A stretch of DNA of 64,000 nucleotides from Marinobacter halodurans (GCF_004327985.1 NZ_SJDL01000006.1:62001-126000); one strand, 5' to 3'; counted from the stretch's first letter, positions 32,870-42,029 are shown. Numbers and translations are program-made. Notes: a model not told the origin generated them from the sequence alone.

Positions 32870-33649
32870 ATGGGGAATCCATTGACATTTCATCTCGACA
32901 TTCTCGGGTCGGCGCTGACCTCCACCCTGACCGCCTGGCGCGGCTGTATGGTGGTCCGCCAGGCGGAGCAGCCGGCCTTGCCCCTGGTGCTCTACGACAT
33001 GGAGGGCTGCCCCTTCTGTCGCCGGGTCCGGGAAGCCCTGTCGGCCCTGCAACTGGATGTGGACATCCGACCCTGCCCGAAAGGCGGCCGCCGCTTCCGG
33101 CCCGAGGCCGAGCAGGTGGGCGGAAGGCAGCTGTTTCCGCTGCTGGTGGACGACAACACCGGTACCGTCATGTATGAATCCGCCGATATCGTGGCCTATC
33201 TTTTCCAGACTTACGGCGGTCGTCCGGTTCCCGCTTATTACCGTTCACGGCCTTACCAGCCGGCCCTGGGCAGCCTGGCCAGCGCGGTGCGTGGGTTGCG
33301 GGGAATCCGGGTGAAGGCATCGCGGCGCCCGGAAAAGGCGCTGTCGCTGTGGAGTTTCGAGGGCAGCCCTTATTCGCGCCCCGTGCGCGAGCGGCTGTGT
33401 GAGCTGGAGATTCCCTACCGGCTACACAACCTGGCCAAGGAACACTGGACCGAGATCGGCCCGGCCGTCCAGCGCATCAAGCCCGGTCCCTACACGCCGC
33501 TGCCCGGGGGCAAGCGCGAGGTGTTCTTCAGCCACCACCGACGGGTGCAGGTGCCTTACCTCGAAGATCCCAACACCGGTGAAGGCCTTTTCGAATCGGC
33601 GGATATCCTGCGCTACCTGGACCGGCACTACGCTGCAAAAGCGTCATGA
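32870..33649 (+). CDS. Tandem glutaredoxin/GST N-terminal domain protein
   Basis: A 259-residue protein with two thioredoxin-fold GST-N domains. The first (about residues 38-115) has a redox CPFC in LYDMEGCPFCRRVREAL and VGGRQLFPLLVDDNTG and YESADIVAYL. The second (about 160-250) has SPYS in place of the cysteines (FEGSPYSRPVRERLC) and VPYLEDPNTGEGLFESADILRYL. So one domain could be redox active and the other a structural or glutathione-binding copy. An N-terminal segment before the first domain may be a weak membrane helix. The frame starts earlier, but the ATG at 32870 follows AAGGAT. Confidence 0.85.
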   Translation: MGNPLTFHLDILGSALTSTLTAWRGCMVVRQAEQPALPLVLYDMEGCPFCRRVREALSALQLDVDIRPCPKGGRRFRPEAEQVGGRQLFPLLVDDNTGTVMYESADIVAYLFQTYGGRPVPAYYRSRPYQPALGSLASAVRGLRGIRVKASRRPEKALSLWSFEGSPYSRPVRERLCELEIPYRLHNLAKEHWTEIGPAVQRIKPGPYTPLPGGKREVFFSHHRRVQVPYLEDPNTGEGLFESADILRYLDRHYAAKAS

Positions 33650-33728
33650 CCGGATCGCGATGGCTGACGTACAATCCCCTGTAACGGGCATGCCGGCCGC
33701 AGGCAGCCGGGCAACAGGAGGACGCGTC

Positions 33729-34640
33729 ATGACGATTCCGTTCAGCCGTCGCCGCTTTCTGGGTGGTCTGACCGCCCTGGTGCTGCTGTCCCTGGCGCCC
33801 GCACTGGGAGCCCAAGCCGCACCTATCCGGCGCCCGATCCCGTCCACGGGAGAACGCGTGCCGGCGATTGGCATGGGGACCTGGCGGACGTTCAATGTCG
33901 GTTCCGACCTCCGTCTGCTCGACCAGCGTGCCGAGGTCCTGGAGCGCTTTTTCCGGGCGGGCGGTACCCTGGTGGACTCTTCCTCCATGTACGGTTCGGC
34001 GGAAGCCGTGATGGGGCGACTGCTGGAACGCCTGCAGCGTGAGGGCACCGTCTTCGCCGCCACCAAGATCTGGACCGGCGACGGGGACGCGACCCGCGAG
34101 GAGGCCGCCCATTCCCGTGAACTCTGGGGGATCGATCGGTTCGACCTGTTGCAGGTCCATAACCTGCTCGGGGTGGACGGTCATCTGCCCACCCTGCGGG
34201 CGATGAAGGCGGAGGGCCGCATCCGTTACCTGGGCGTCACCACTTCCCACGGGCGGCGCCACGACGACCTGGAGCGGCTGATGACGCGCGAGTCGCTGGA
34301 TTTCGTCCAGCTCACCTACAACGTCCTGGACCGGACTGCGGAACAGCGCCTGCTGCCGCTGGCACGGGAGAAGGGCATTGCCGTGATTGCCAACCGACCC
34401 TTCCGGGGCGGGCGCCTCTTTGACCGGTTTGAATCCCGGCCGCTGCCTGAGTGGGCCGGCGAGGCCGGTGTCACGAACTGGGCCGAATACTTCCTTAAGT
34501 TCATCATCTCCCATCCGGATATCACCTGCGCCATTCCGGCCACCACGCAAGTGGAGCACATGCAGGAAAACATGGGCGCCCTCCACGGTCGACTGCCGGA
34601 TCCGGTCCTGCGCCGCCGCATGGTCGAGTACCTGGGTTAG
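33729..34640 (+). CDS. Tat-exported aldo/keto reductase
   Basis: A 303-residue AKR with a twin-arginine signal: FSRRRFLGG, then a hydrophobic core to about residue 30 (LGAQAA). The mature enzyme keeps the AKR tetrad: Asp in TLVDSSSMYG, Tyr in the same segment, Lys in AATKIW and His in LLQVHNLL. It should therefore fold with its cofactor and be exported to the periplasm. The substrate is unknown. AGGAGG lies seven bases before the ATG at 33729. The frame extends to 33399 over the Grx/GST gene in another frame, which I rejected as coding. Confidence 0.88.
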   Translation: MTIPFSRRRFLGGLTALVLLSLAPALGAQAAPIRRPIPSTGERVPAIGMGTWRTFNVGSDLRLLDQRAEVLERFFRAGGTLVDSSSMYGSAEAVMGRLLERLQREGTVFAATKIWTGDGDATREEAAHSRELWGIDRFDLLQVHNLLGVDGHLPTLRAMKAEGRIRYLGVTTSHGRRHDDLERLMTRESLDFVQLTYNVLDRTAEQRLLPLAREKGIAVIANRPFRGGRLFDRFESRPLPEWAGEAGVTNWAEYFLKFIISHPDITCAIPATTQVEHMQENMGALHGRLPDPVLRRRMVEYLG

Positions 34641-34645
34641 CCTCC

Positions 34646-35299
34646 ATGGATTACGCGCTGCGCGATTTCCTGATGTTCACCCCCGAGGTGTACCTGCGTC
34701 TTTTCATTCGCTTCAACGAAGCCCTCTGGCCCTGGCCGCTGGTTTTCCCGGTGGCGCTGGCCGCACTGGCCGGCTTGCTGTCGCTGCCGCAGGGACGGGC
34801 GCGCCGGCTGGGCCTGTCGTTGCTGGCGGTCGGCTGGGTGCTGACGGCCCTGCTTTTCCTGCAGCGCTACTACCAGCCGATTCACTGGGGCATGACCTAT
34901 GCGGTCTGGGGGTTCCTGGGGCAGGCGGTACTGCTGGCCCTGCTGGCGTGGCGCGTGACGCCCAACCGGATTCCGCTGGGTGTCGGCCTGCTGGGCGCGG
35001 TTGCCGTGATGGGGCTCTCCACGGCGAGCGCGCTCAGTGCCGGAACGCCGGAAGCCATGGGATGGCCCGGACTGACGCCGGACGCCACTGTACTGCTCAC
35101 GGTGATGGCCCTGCTGGCCGTGCCCTGGAAACCGCGCTGCGTGTTGCTGGTGGTGCCTGTCCTGTGGTTGTTAACCAGCGCCCTGACACAATGGGCCCTG
35201 GAGCTGCGGGCGACGCTGCTGCCGCCCGTGGTCGGTCTCGGTGTGGCCCTCCTGGGGCTGTGGCCAGGCAGCCGCAGGCGCTCCCGGCGGAGACCCTGA
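34646..35299 (+). CDS. DUF6064-like membrane protein
   Basis: A 217-residue protein with about six hydrophobic segments and the N-terminal pattern FTPEVYLRLFIRFNEALWPWPLV, which resembles DUF6064 members as far as I recall. A basic tail (SRRRSRRRP) ends it. Function unknown. It follows the Tat-AKR gene by five bases and so is probably co-expressed. Its stop abuts the stop of the convergent aldo/keto reductase gene. Confidence 0.75.
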   Translation: MDYALRDFLMFTPEVYLRLFIRFNEALWPWPLVFPVALAALAGLLSLPQGRARRLGLSLLAVGWVLTALLFLQRYYQPIHWGMTYAVWGFLGQAVLLALLAWRVTPNRIPLGVGLLGAVAVMGLSTASALSAGTPEAMGWPGLTPDATVLLTVMALLAVPWKPRCVLLVVPVLWLLTSALTQWALELRATLLPPVVGLGVALLGLWPGSRRRSRRRP

Positions 35300-36109
35300 T
35301 CAGTCCCAGTCCGGGGCGATGTCGGGGTTGGCGATGCGTTCGTTGCGATCCAGTTTGTCGATGGCATCGATGTCGTCGATCGACAACTCGATATCCAGTG
35401 CCTCGAGGTTGGATTTCTGGTGTTCCGGTCGGGTGGAGGAGGGAATCGGCACAATGCCACGGGACGCGACCCAGGCAATGGCGATCTGGGCCGGCGTCGC
35501 GTTGTGCTGGTGGGCGATGCCTTGCAGGGTCTCATCGTCCATGACCCGGCCGACCGCCAGCGGCATGTAGCCGGTCACCTTGATCCCCAGTTCCTGCACG
35601 TGACTGACCACCTTGCGGTTGGCCAGGAACGGATGCACTTCCACCTGGTTGGTCAGAATGGGGGTATCGCCGAGGATCACCCGCGCGTTGTCCAGTTGCG
35701 CGTTGGTAAAGTTGGACACCCCGACAAACCGTGTCAGTCCCTCGCGCTGGGCATCCCGCAGGGCGTCGAGGTATTCCTCCATCGGCACCTCATCTCCGGG
35801 GGAGGGCCAGTGGATCAGCGTGAGATCGACGTGGTCCGTCTTCAGGCGCTGCAGGCTGTCCTTGAGGCTGTTCATCAGGTCGCTGTAATGCAGCCTGTCG
35901 TGCCAGATCTTGGTGGTCAGGAAAATGTCGCGGCGCGGGATACCACTGGACGTGATGCCGTCTCCCACCTCGGATTCGTTGTCGTACATCCGGGCCGTAT
36001 CGATGTGGCGGTAGCCCAGTGACAAGGCACTGCGAACGGCGTCCCGTGCCGTATCGCCGGTAAGACGATAGGTCCCCATCCCGATGGGCGGCAAGGTATC
36101 CAGGGCCAT
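35300..36109 (-). CDS. Cytosolic aldo/keto reductase (DkgB-like)
   Basis: A 269-residue NADPH-dependent AKR, close in pattern to 2,5-diketo-D-gluconate reductase B. The catalytic tetrad is Asp and Tyr in HIDTARMYDNE, Lys in LTTKIW and His in LIHWPSP. The AKR signature VGVSNFTNAQL and a C-terminal IVPIPSSTRPEHQKSNLEA NADP-binding segment are present. The ATG at 36109 has GGGGAG five bases upstream and is preferred over a start at 36127. It lacks a signal peptide, unlike the neighbouring Tat-exported AKR. Confidence 0.9.
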   Translation of the reverse strand: MALDTLPPIGMGTYRLTGDTARDAVRSALSLGYRHIDTARMYDNESEVGDGITSSGIPRRDIFLTTKIWHDRLHYSDLMNSLKDSLQRLKTDHVDLTLIHWPSPGDEVPMEEYLDALRDAQREGLTRFVGVSNFTNAQLDNARVILGDTPILTNQVEVHPFLANRKVVSHVQELGIKVTGYMPLAVGRVMDDETLQGIAHQHNATPAQIAIAWVASRGIVPIPSSTRPEHQKSNLEALDIELSIDDIDAIDKLDRNERIANPDIAPDWD

Positions 36110-36474
36110 GGCAACTCCCCTCTGCAAAATCGGTCAATATGGCGACGTAACGCACCGCGCTACGCACCAAACGGAAGGCGATGGCGCGCCTTCGCGCAGC
36201 CTTATTCCCGGGAGTCTCCGGAGGGCGGCTTCACGATCGATAGTGCCGGATGGGCAAGAGAGCAGATGACGACCCGGCGCCGACCGGATGCTCCTGAACT
36301 ACTTCCTACGTTGGGACCAATTGCTTCGGTCTTCAAGTCCTTTTTCGCGGCTGTCGATATTTTTTGCGGGCAATTGGCCGGACTCACCACCGAACTGGCG
36401 GATACGCCCCTGTGCAAAGCCCCAGCCGCCGCCTACCCTGGGGATTCGATCAAAATAACAGGAGACCCCCCCCC
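36110..36474. other. 365-base divergent intergenic region
   Basis: No gene or RNA was recognised. The 3' end carries the leader of the MDR reductase, with AGGAG and a run of nine C (36466-36474) before its ATG. Several short frames in the region do not have plausible starts or composition. Confidence 0.4.
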
Positions 36475-37458
36475 ATGTTGCAGGCCAAATACGACCATCG
36501 CGGTCCCGTCCCACAGGATGTGATCGAAGCGGTGGAAGCGGACACTCCCGAGCCGGGACCCGGCCAGGCATTGGTCAAGGTCCTGGCAGCACCGATCAAC
36601 CCATCCGACGTGCTGACCCTGACCGGCGAGTACGGCATACTGCCGCCGCTGCCCGCCGTGGGTGGCAATGAAGGTGTGGCCGAAGTCGTGGCCCTGGGGC
36701 CCGATGCCCAGGGTGTGGATGTCGGCCAGACGGTGCTGCTGCCGGTTGGTATCGGCACCTGGGTCTCCCACGCCGTGGTCGACGCCCGCAAACTGGTGGC
36801 CCTGCCCAAGGAGGCCGACCCGCGCCAGATGGCGATGATGACCATCAACCCGCCCACGGCACTGTTGATGCTGAGCGAATTCGTCGATCTGCAGGAAGGC
36901 GACTGGGTGATCCAGAATGCGGCCAACTCCGGTGTCGGCGGCTACCTGATCCAACTGGCGAAGATCCGCGGGTTGAAGACTGTCAACGTGGTGCGCCGGG
37001 AATCGGCGGTCGAGGGCGTTACCGCCCAGGGTGCGGACGTGGTGCTGGTGGATGGCCCGGACCTGCACAAACGGGTGAAGGAAGCCGTCGGGGACGGCGC
37101 CATCAAGCTGGCCATCGATGCCGTTGGCGGCGCGTCCACGGACCACATCGCCGACTGCCTGCAAGAGGGCGGCACCCTGGTCAACTACGGCATGATGAGC
37201 GGCGAGCCGTGCCAGCTCACACCGCGCAACCTGGTGTTCCGCAACATCACCGCCCGCGGCTTTTGGCTGGCGAAATGGTTCGAACAGGCGTCCCGCGAGG
37301 ACCAGATGAAGGTCTTTGGCCAGCTCACCAAGCTGATTGCCACCGGCAAGCTTCAGGCGAAGATTGCAGGCGAGTATGATGTCTCGCAAATCAAGGAAGC
37401 GGTGGCGGCCGCCGCGGCCGGGGAGCGCAACGGGAAGATCCTGGTCGTGCCGGCCTGA
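36475..37458 (+). CDS. MDR-family enoyl reductase (MECR/ETR-like)
   Basis: A 327-residue medium-chain dehydrogenase/reductase without zinc ligands. It has INPSDVLTLTGEYG (the tyrosine is the usual catalytic position in MECR-type enoyl reductases), VGGNEGVAEV, and an NADP-binding NAANSGVGGYLIQLAK. The pattern is that of trans-2-enoyl-CoA/ACP reductases rather than quinone reductases. The start ATG follows AGGAG by ten bases, nine of them a C-run that may vary in length. It begins a run of plus-strand genes (GFA, ABC, FtsX-like, AttH), though not obviously one operon. Confidence 0.85.
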   Translation: MLQAKYDHRGPVPQDVIEAVEADTPEPGPGQALVKVLAAPINPSDVLTLTGEYGILPPLPAVGGNEGVAEVVALGPDAQGVDVGQTVLLPVGIGTWVSHAVVDARKLVALPKEADPRQMAMMTINPPTALLMLSEFVDLQEGDWVIQNAANSGVGGYLIQLAKIRGLKTVNVVRRESAVEGVTAQGADVVLVDGPDLHKRVKEAVGDGAIKLAIDAVGGASTDHIADCLQEGGTLVNYGMMSGEPCQLTPRNLVFRNITARGFWLAKWFEQASREDQMKVFGQLTKLIATGKLQAKIAGEYDVSQIKEAVAAAAAGERNGKILVVPA

Positions 37459-37519
37459 GGCACCCTGGAGGGCGCCCGTGGGCGCCAGGCCACCGCGCAA
37501 CCCAGTCGGAGACAACTCG

Positions 37520-37933
37520 ATGATGACCGGTCAATGCCTGTGCGGTGGCATCCACTATGAATACGCGGGTCGCCTCGGCCCAATCGCCCTGTGCCACTGC
37601 AGTCAATGCCGGCGGGCGCAGGGCAGCGCTTTCGCCGCCAATAGCCCGGTGCAGAAAGTCCACTTTCGCGTGACCCGGGGCGACGAGCTCGTCAAGGAAT
37701 TCGAGTCGCGCCCGGGCAAGTACCGGGCGTTTTGCCGCGAGTGCGGCAGCCCGCTCTACAGCCGGGTCGATGCTATCCCGGGGATCCTCCGATTGCGGGT
37801 GGGCACCCTGGATGGTCCGGTGAACCAGTCTCCGGCGTACCATGTGTACGTTGGCTCCAAGGCAGACTGGTACACGATCACCGATGACCTTCCCCAATAT
37901 GAAAAAACCGAGCGCACCAACGATCCCCACTGA
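37520..37933 (+). CDS. GFA-family (glutathione-dependent formaldehyde-activating-like) protein
   Basis: A 137-residue CENP-V/GFA-fold zinc protein. The cysteine pattern is CLCGG near the N-terminus, CHCSQCRR in the middle and CRECGSPLY, as in GFA proteins that bind two zinc ions. Family members are assigned to glutathione-formaldehyde adduct chemistry, but many have unknown function. GGAG lies eight bases before the ATG. Its end overlaps the start region of the ABC ATPase gene. Confidence 0.88.
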   Translation: MMTGQCLCGGIHYEYAGRLGPIALCHCSQCRRAQGSAFAANSPVQKVHFRVTRGDELVKEFESRPGKYRAFCRECGSPLYSRVDAIPGILRLRVGTLDGPVNQSPAYHVYVGSKADWYTITDDLPQYEKTERTNDPH

Positions 37934-38606
37934 CCCCGTCAGGCCCCGGGGCGACCATGCCGAATCCCCGGTGGTTCAAATCGACGGTCTGCGCAAGCAT
38001 TTCCGCTCGGGCGGCGAGGACATCGCCGTGTTCGACAACTTCGGCCTGACCCTGGCGTCGGGGCAGTCGCTGGCCCTGGTAGGGCGCTCGGGATCGGGCA
38101 AGAGCACGCTGCTCAACATGCTGAGTGGGCTGGAAGGCTGGTCGGCCGGGTCGATAACACTGTTTGGCGAGTCCCTGGCGGCGGCATCGGCGCGCTGGAG
38201 TGAACTGCGGCGTTGTGCGATTGCCACCGTGTTCCAGGAAGCCAACCTGATGCCGGCCCTGACGCTGCTGGAGAACGTCCGGCTGCGTGCCGACATTGCC
38301 GGCCGGGACGGCGCGGATGCGAAGGACTGGCTGGACCGCCTGGGCATCGGCTCCCTGGCTGCGCGTTATCCCGACCAGGTCTCGGGTGGCCAGCGTCAGC
38401 GCGCGGCCCTGGCCATGGTCTTTGGCATGCAGCCGCGTCTGCTGCTGGCCGACGAACCCACCGGCAGCCTGGACGGGCATACCGCCGCCGACGTGGCGGA
38501 CGTGCTGTTCGAGTTCCAGCGGGCCCAGGGATGCCCGATGATCCTGGCGACCCACGACCCGGCCCTGGCCAAACGCTGTGACCACACCGTGAGCCTGGGA
38601 GGCTGA
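37899..38606 (+). CDS. ABC transporter ATP-binding protein (LolD/MacB-like)
   Basis: A 235-residue ATPase. Walker A GRSGSGKST, Q-loop FQEANL, signature SGGQRQRA, Walker B LLLADEPTGSLDG and the H-loop THD are present. The pattern of short, single NBD with EPTGSLD is typical of LolD/MacB-type (FtsX-linked) exporters. The next gene is an FtsX-fold permease, the likely partner. The start is uncertain: no good ribosome site is seen, and ATGs at 37884 and 37899 are in frame, both overlapping the GFA gene. Confidence 0.9.
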   Translation: MKKPSAPTIPTDPVRPRGDHAESPVVQIDGLRKHFRSGGEDIAVFDNFGLTLASGQSLALVGRSGSGKSTLLNMLSGLEGWSAGSITLFGESLAAASARWSELRRCAIATVFQEANLMPALTLLENVRLRADIAGRDGADAKDWLDRLGIGSLAARYPDQVSGGQRQRAALAMVFGMQPRLLLADEPTGSLDGHTAADVADVLFEFQRAQGCPMILATHDPALAKRCDHTVSLGG

Positions 38607-38607
38607 C

Positions 38608-40863
38608 ATGACCCGGCGCAGTCTCTGGCTTGCGAGCGCCAGCCATTACCGCCGCCATCCGCTGCAAGGGGGTGCCCTGCTGCTGATCATCATCCTGGCG
38701 ACGGCGCTCTGGTCGGGCGTCTGGGACCTGACGCGCCAGGCCCGCCAGAGCCTGCAGCAGGGCACCGGCATGCTGGAGGGATTGCAGGAAATCCGCCGGG
38801 AGGATGGCGCGGCGCTCACGGTGGCCGATTTCGTGCACCTGCGTCGTTCCGGCGTCTGTGTGTTGCCCTGGCTCGAATCGACGCCACCAACCGGGCAGGG
38901 GCGCGTCATCGGTATCGATCCGCTGTCGCTGGGCTGTTTTGCCGACGCCGGCATGCCGCGGCTGTCGCAACGCCTGCAGGACGGCCCGTTCGAGGATATC
39001 GGCAAGGTGATCGATCAGGCGCCGGCGCCAACCGCCGTGGCCGGACTGCGCCTGATGGCGCCGTCGGCGCTGGACTCCCTGCCAGCCGGCTATCGGGCGG
39101 TACCGGCCGAGCCGCGGTTGGCGACCGGGGAACTGGCCGACAGTTTCCTGTTGAACCTGGACGCGCTCTGCATCCTGGTGCTGTTGATCACCGGGCTGCT
39201 GGTACGCAGCGTCTACCTGCTGGGATTGTCCCAGCGTCGCGCGGGGACGCTGCTGCTGATCCGGTTCGGCGTGACGCCCGCCCGGCTGCGTGGCCTGCGG
39301 CTGGTGGAACTGGTGGTCGTCTCGCTGCTGGGCGCCGTTCCGGGCACCCTGCTGGGCTTGCTGATGGCGCAGCTGTTTGCCCAGGGGTTCGCGCGGGTCA
39401 TGAGCGGCCTGTTCGACGTCACCCTGGTGGCCGATGCGGTGTCCTGGATGGCCTGCCTGCCGGTTCCGGTGATGATTGGCCTGGTCCTCGTCTGGTGTTG
39501 GTTTGACCGGCCCGAAGGCGAAGGCAGGCACCGGTTAGGGTCCTGTCGCTGGGGTTGTGCTGCCGCCGTCCTGCTGCTGGGGGTTGCCGGCTTGCTCCTG
39601 GCCGATACGCTGGTCCTGGTCTTCCTCGCGCTGGCCCTGGTTTTCCTCGGTGTGGGGCTGCTGACGCCAGCGTTGCTGAGCCGGGGACTGGACCGGGCGG
39701 CTGGCTCGACCAGCCGACCCATGCGTCAATGGTCGTTGCGAGAGCTGTCCGTGATGATCCGGCGCCTCGGCCTGCCGGTGGTTGCGTTGCAGTTCGCCGC
39801 CGCCACGGTGATCGCGATCCAGGCGCTGGTCAGCACGTTCGAGGCGACGTTCTACCAGTGGCTGGACCAGCGCCTGCAGGGGGACGTCTACCTCGAGATC
39901 CGGGATACCGCCGAACGGTCTGCCCTCACCGATGCCCTGGGCCGCCTGGATCTCGTCGATCACTGGTACACCGTGCAGCGGGACCGGGCCGAACTGATAC
40001 AGCCGCAGACCCAGTCCGTGGATTTGCTGGCACTGCCGTCCGACTCGCTGCTGCTGCACCACTGGTCGTTCCTGGGCGCCGCTGCCGATCCCTGGGCCCG
40101 GCTCAGCGAGGGGCAGGTTATGGTCAATGAACAACTGGCCCGGCGTCTGGAGCTGGAGACCGGGGACCGCCTCTGCTATCGCATCGCAGGCCAGGATGTC
40201 TCGGCCACGGTGGCCGCGGTCTATGCCGACTACGGCCGACCCAGCGGCGAACTGCTGGTGGCGGAATCGTCCCTGCCCGCTGGGTTCCGGGCGGGCTTCA
40301 CCAGTATCACGGTCGAACTGGCCGACGGCGCCTCGCCCGAGGCGTTGGGCGCCGCACTGGCCCGCACCCTGCCGGATATGGCCCTGGACCAGCGGGATAC
40401 CGCCTCGGTTCGTGAGCTGGCGACGCGGATCTTCGAGCAGACCTTCCTGCTGACCCGGGCCATCAGCATGCTGACCCTGGTGCTGGCTGCTGTGTCGCTG
40501 CTGGTGCTGGGCTGGGTGTTCTTTGGCACCCGGCGCTGGTATTTCCATCTGCTGCGGGTCTGGGGTATCGGTCGACGGGAACTGCGCGGGCGCATCAGCG
40601 GTCTGTCCGTCTCGGTCACCCTGATGGCCTGTCTGGCAGCTTTGCCGTTGGGTATCCTGCTGACCTGGGTGCTGGTGGCCCGGATCAACCCGCTGGCCTT
40701 TGGCTGGTCGCTGCCCATGGCGATCTACCCGTTGTTCTGGCTGCAACTGGTGGTTGTGGCGGGCGTGATCGGGTTGGCGATTGCCTGGCTGATCCAGCGT
40801 CGTCTGGGCGAGCGGCCACCGGAACCGGTGACGGTGGGGCAACTGCAGGGGGCGGAGCGATGA
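38608..40863 (+). CDS. FtsX-fold ABC transporter permease
   Basis: A 751-residue membrane protein with two FtsX-type domains. There is an N-terminal membrane helix (about 15-35), a large periplasmic segment, then groups of helices at about 185-260 and 310-360, a second periplasmic domain, and a final helix group at about 610-740. This layout is that of MacB/LolC-like mechanotransmission permeases. It lies 1 base after the ATPase stop and its stop overlaps the AttH-like lipoprotein gene by 4 bases. Together they form a periplasmic export or lipoprotein-handling module. Confidence 0.88.
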   Translation: MTRRSLWLASASHYRRHPLQGGALLLIIILATALWSGVWDLTRQARQSLQQGTGMLEGLQEIRREDGAALTVADFVHLRRSGVCVLPWLESTPPTGQGRVIGIDPLSLGCFADAGMPRLSQRLQDGPFEDIGKVIDQAPAPTAVAGLRLMAPSALDSLPAGYRAVPAEPRLATGELADSFLLNLDALCILVLLITGLLVRSVYLLGLSQRRAGTLLLIRFGVTPARLRGLRLVELVVVSLLGAVPGTLLGLLMAQLFAQGFARVMSGLFDVTLVADAVSWMACLPVPVMIGLVLVWCWFDRPEGEGRHRLGSCRWGCAAAVLLLGVAGLLLADTLVLVFLALALVFLGVGLLTPALLSRGLDRAAGSTSRPMRQWSLRELSVMIRRLGLPVVALQFAAATVIAIQALVSTFEATFYQWLDQRLQGDVYLEIRDTAERSALTDALGRLDLVDHWYTVQRDRAELIQPQTQSVDLLALPSDSLLLHHWSFLGAAADPWARLSEGQVMVNEQLARRLELETGDRLCYRIAGQDVSATVAAVYADYGRPSGELLVAESSLPAGFRAGFTSITVELADGASPEALGAALARTLPDMALDQRDTASVRELATRIFEQTFLLTRAISMLTLVLAAVSLLVLGWVFFGTRRWYFHLLRVWGIGRRELRGRISGLSVSVTLMACLAALPLGILLTWVLVARINPLAFGWSLPMAIYPLFWLQLVVVAGVIGLAIAWLIQRRLGERPPEPVTVGQLQGAER

Positions 40864-41954
40864 AATGGCTGGTTGGAGCGCTGGCGGCCTTGCTGCTGGT
40901 GGGCTGCGAGCCCCAGGAAGACGCACCACAGGGCTTTGCCGGTCTGGGACAGTCCTTCGACGCCCAGGCGGGCCAGGCGGGCTTTGCCCAGCCGGCGCCG
41001 GGCGATCGCATCCAGTTACCCCGGGACCTCGGGCCGCACCCCCGCTATCGCATTGAATGGTGGTATCTCACCGCCAACCTGACCACCGCCGGGGGCGATC
41101 CATTGGGGTTGCAGTGGACCCAATTCCGTCAGGGGCTGAAACCGCACCCGCCGGATGCCGATCCACCACCTCCGGAGACCTGGCCAATGCAGTCGGTCTG
41201 GATGGCCCATGCGGCGGTGTCGCGCCCCAACGACCACCACTTCACCGAGCGACTCGCCCGCGGCGGTATCGGCCATGCCGGCGCCACGGCGGCGCCGTTT
41301 GCCGTGTGGCTGGACGACTGGTCCCTGACGGCCACGGAAGACGGCGATTGGCGGCTCCACGTCCAGGCCGGCGACTGGGGATACGACCTGACCCTGACCC
41401 CGCGGAGCGAGGCGATACACCATGGCGATCACGGCTTCAGCGCGAAGTCGTCCAGTGGCGAGGGGTCCATGTATTTCAGCTTCGTGGACCTGACCATCCA
41501 CGGCACGGTGACCGTCAACGGCGAAACGCTGGATGTGCAGGGCAGCGGCTGGTTCGATCGGGAGTGGAGCAGCCAGTTCCTGCGGTCCGACCAGCAGGGC
41601 TGGGACTGGATGGCACTGCAACTGGACTCCGGCGAACGGGTCATGGCGTTCCGGTTGCGGGAGGAACAAGGAGCCTTCCTGGCCGGGACCTGGATCAGCG
41701 CCTTCGGCGAGGTGGTACCCCTGACCGGCGACGACTTTACCCTGCAACCGCTCGAACAGCAGTCCTTCGCCACGGGGACCGTGCCGTCGCGCTGGCGGCT
41801 GACGATTCCCAGCCGTGAGGTGGAGATCGAAGTGGACGCCATGGCCGGCAATTTCTGGAACACCGGTCTTTACCCTTATTGGGAGAGCCCGGTCACAGTG
41901 TCGGGCTCGCACAGCGGGCGCGGTTACCTGGAACTGACCGGCTACGCCGAGTGA
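40860..41954 (+). CDS. AttH/CrtC-like lipocalin-domain lipoprotein
   Basis: A 364-residue lipoprotein. The signal ends at lipobox LLVGC (cysteine near residue 16). The mature domain has YRIEWWYLTANLTTAGG, GLQWTQFRQG and GSGWFDREWSSQFL, the AttH/hydroxyneurosporene synthase (CrtC-like) pattern. These proteins are commonly encoded beside FtsX-type ABC transporters, as here, and are thought to act in the periplasm. It is the third gene of the ATPase-permease-lipoprotein set (ATGA overlap). It is not evidence of carotenoid synthesis; no other carotenoid gene is present. Confidence 0.87.
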   Translation: MKWLVGALAALLLVGCEPQEDAPQGFAGLGQSFDAQAGQAGFAQPAPGDRIQLPRDLGPHPRYRIEWWYLTANLTTAGGDPLGLQWTQFRQGLKPHPPDADPPPPETWPMQSVWMAHAAVSRPNDHHFTERLARGGIGHAGATAAPFAVWLDDWSLTATEDGDWRLHVQAGDWGYDLTLTPRSEAIHHGDHGFSAKSSSGEGSMYFSFVDLTIHGTVTVNGETLDVQGSGWFDREWSSQFLRSDQQGWDWMALQLDSGERVMAFRLREEQGAFLAGTWISAFGEVVPLTGDDFTLQPLEQQSFATGTVPSRWRLTIPSREVEIEVDAMAGNFWNTGLYPYWESPVTVSGSHSGRGYLELTGYAE

Positions 41955-42029
41955 AGCGGACGGTGACGGGCGCATTTATTGCTTTAATGGAATGGAGACC
42001 GGTATCAACACAACCCGCGAGGATCGCCC

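Noticed and set aside
33399-33728. Upstream extension of the Tat aldo/keto reductase frame
   Set aside because: It overlaps the tandem GST-N gene in another frame, and the AGGAGG plus Tat signal fix the start at 33729.
40860-41954. Carotenoid hydratase (CrtC) as functional call
   Set aside because: Fold similarity only; no carotenoid genes are near and the ABC-FtsX context indicates the AttH group.
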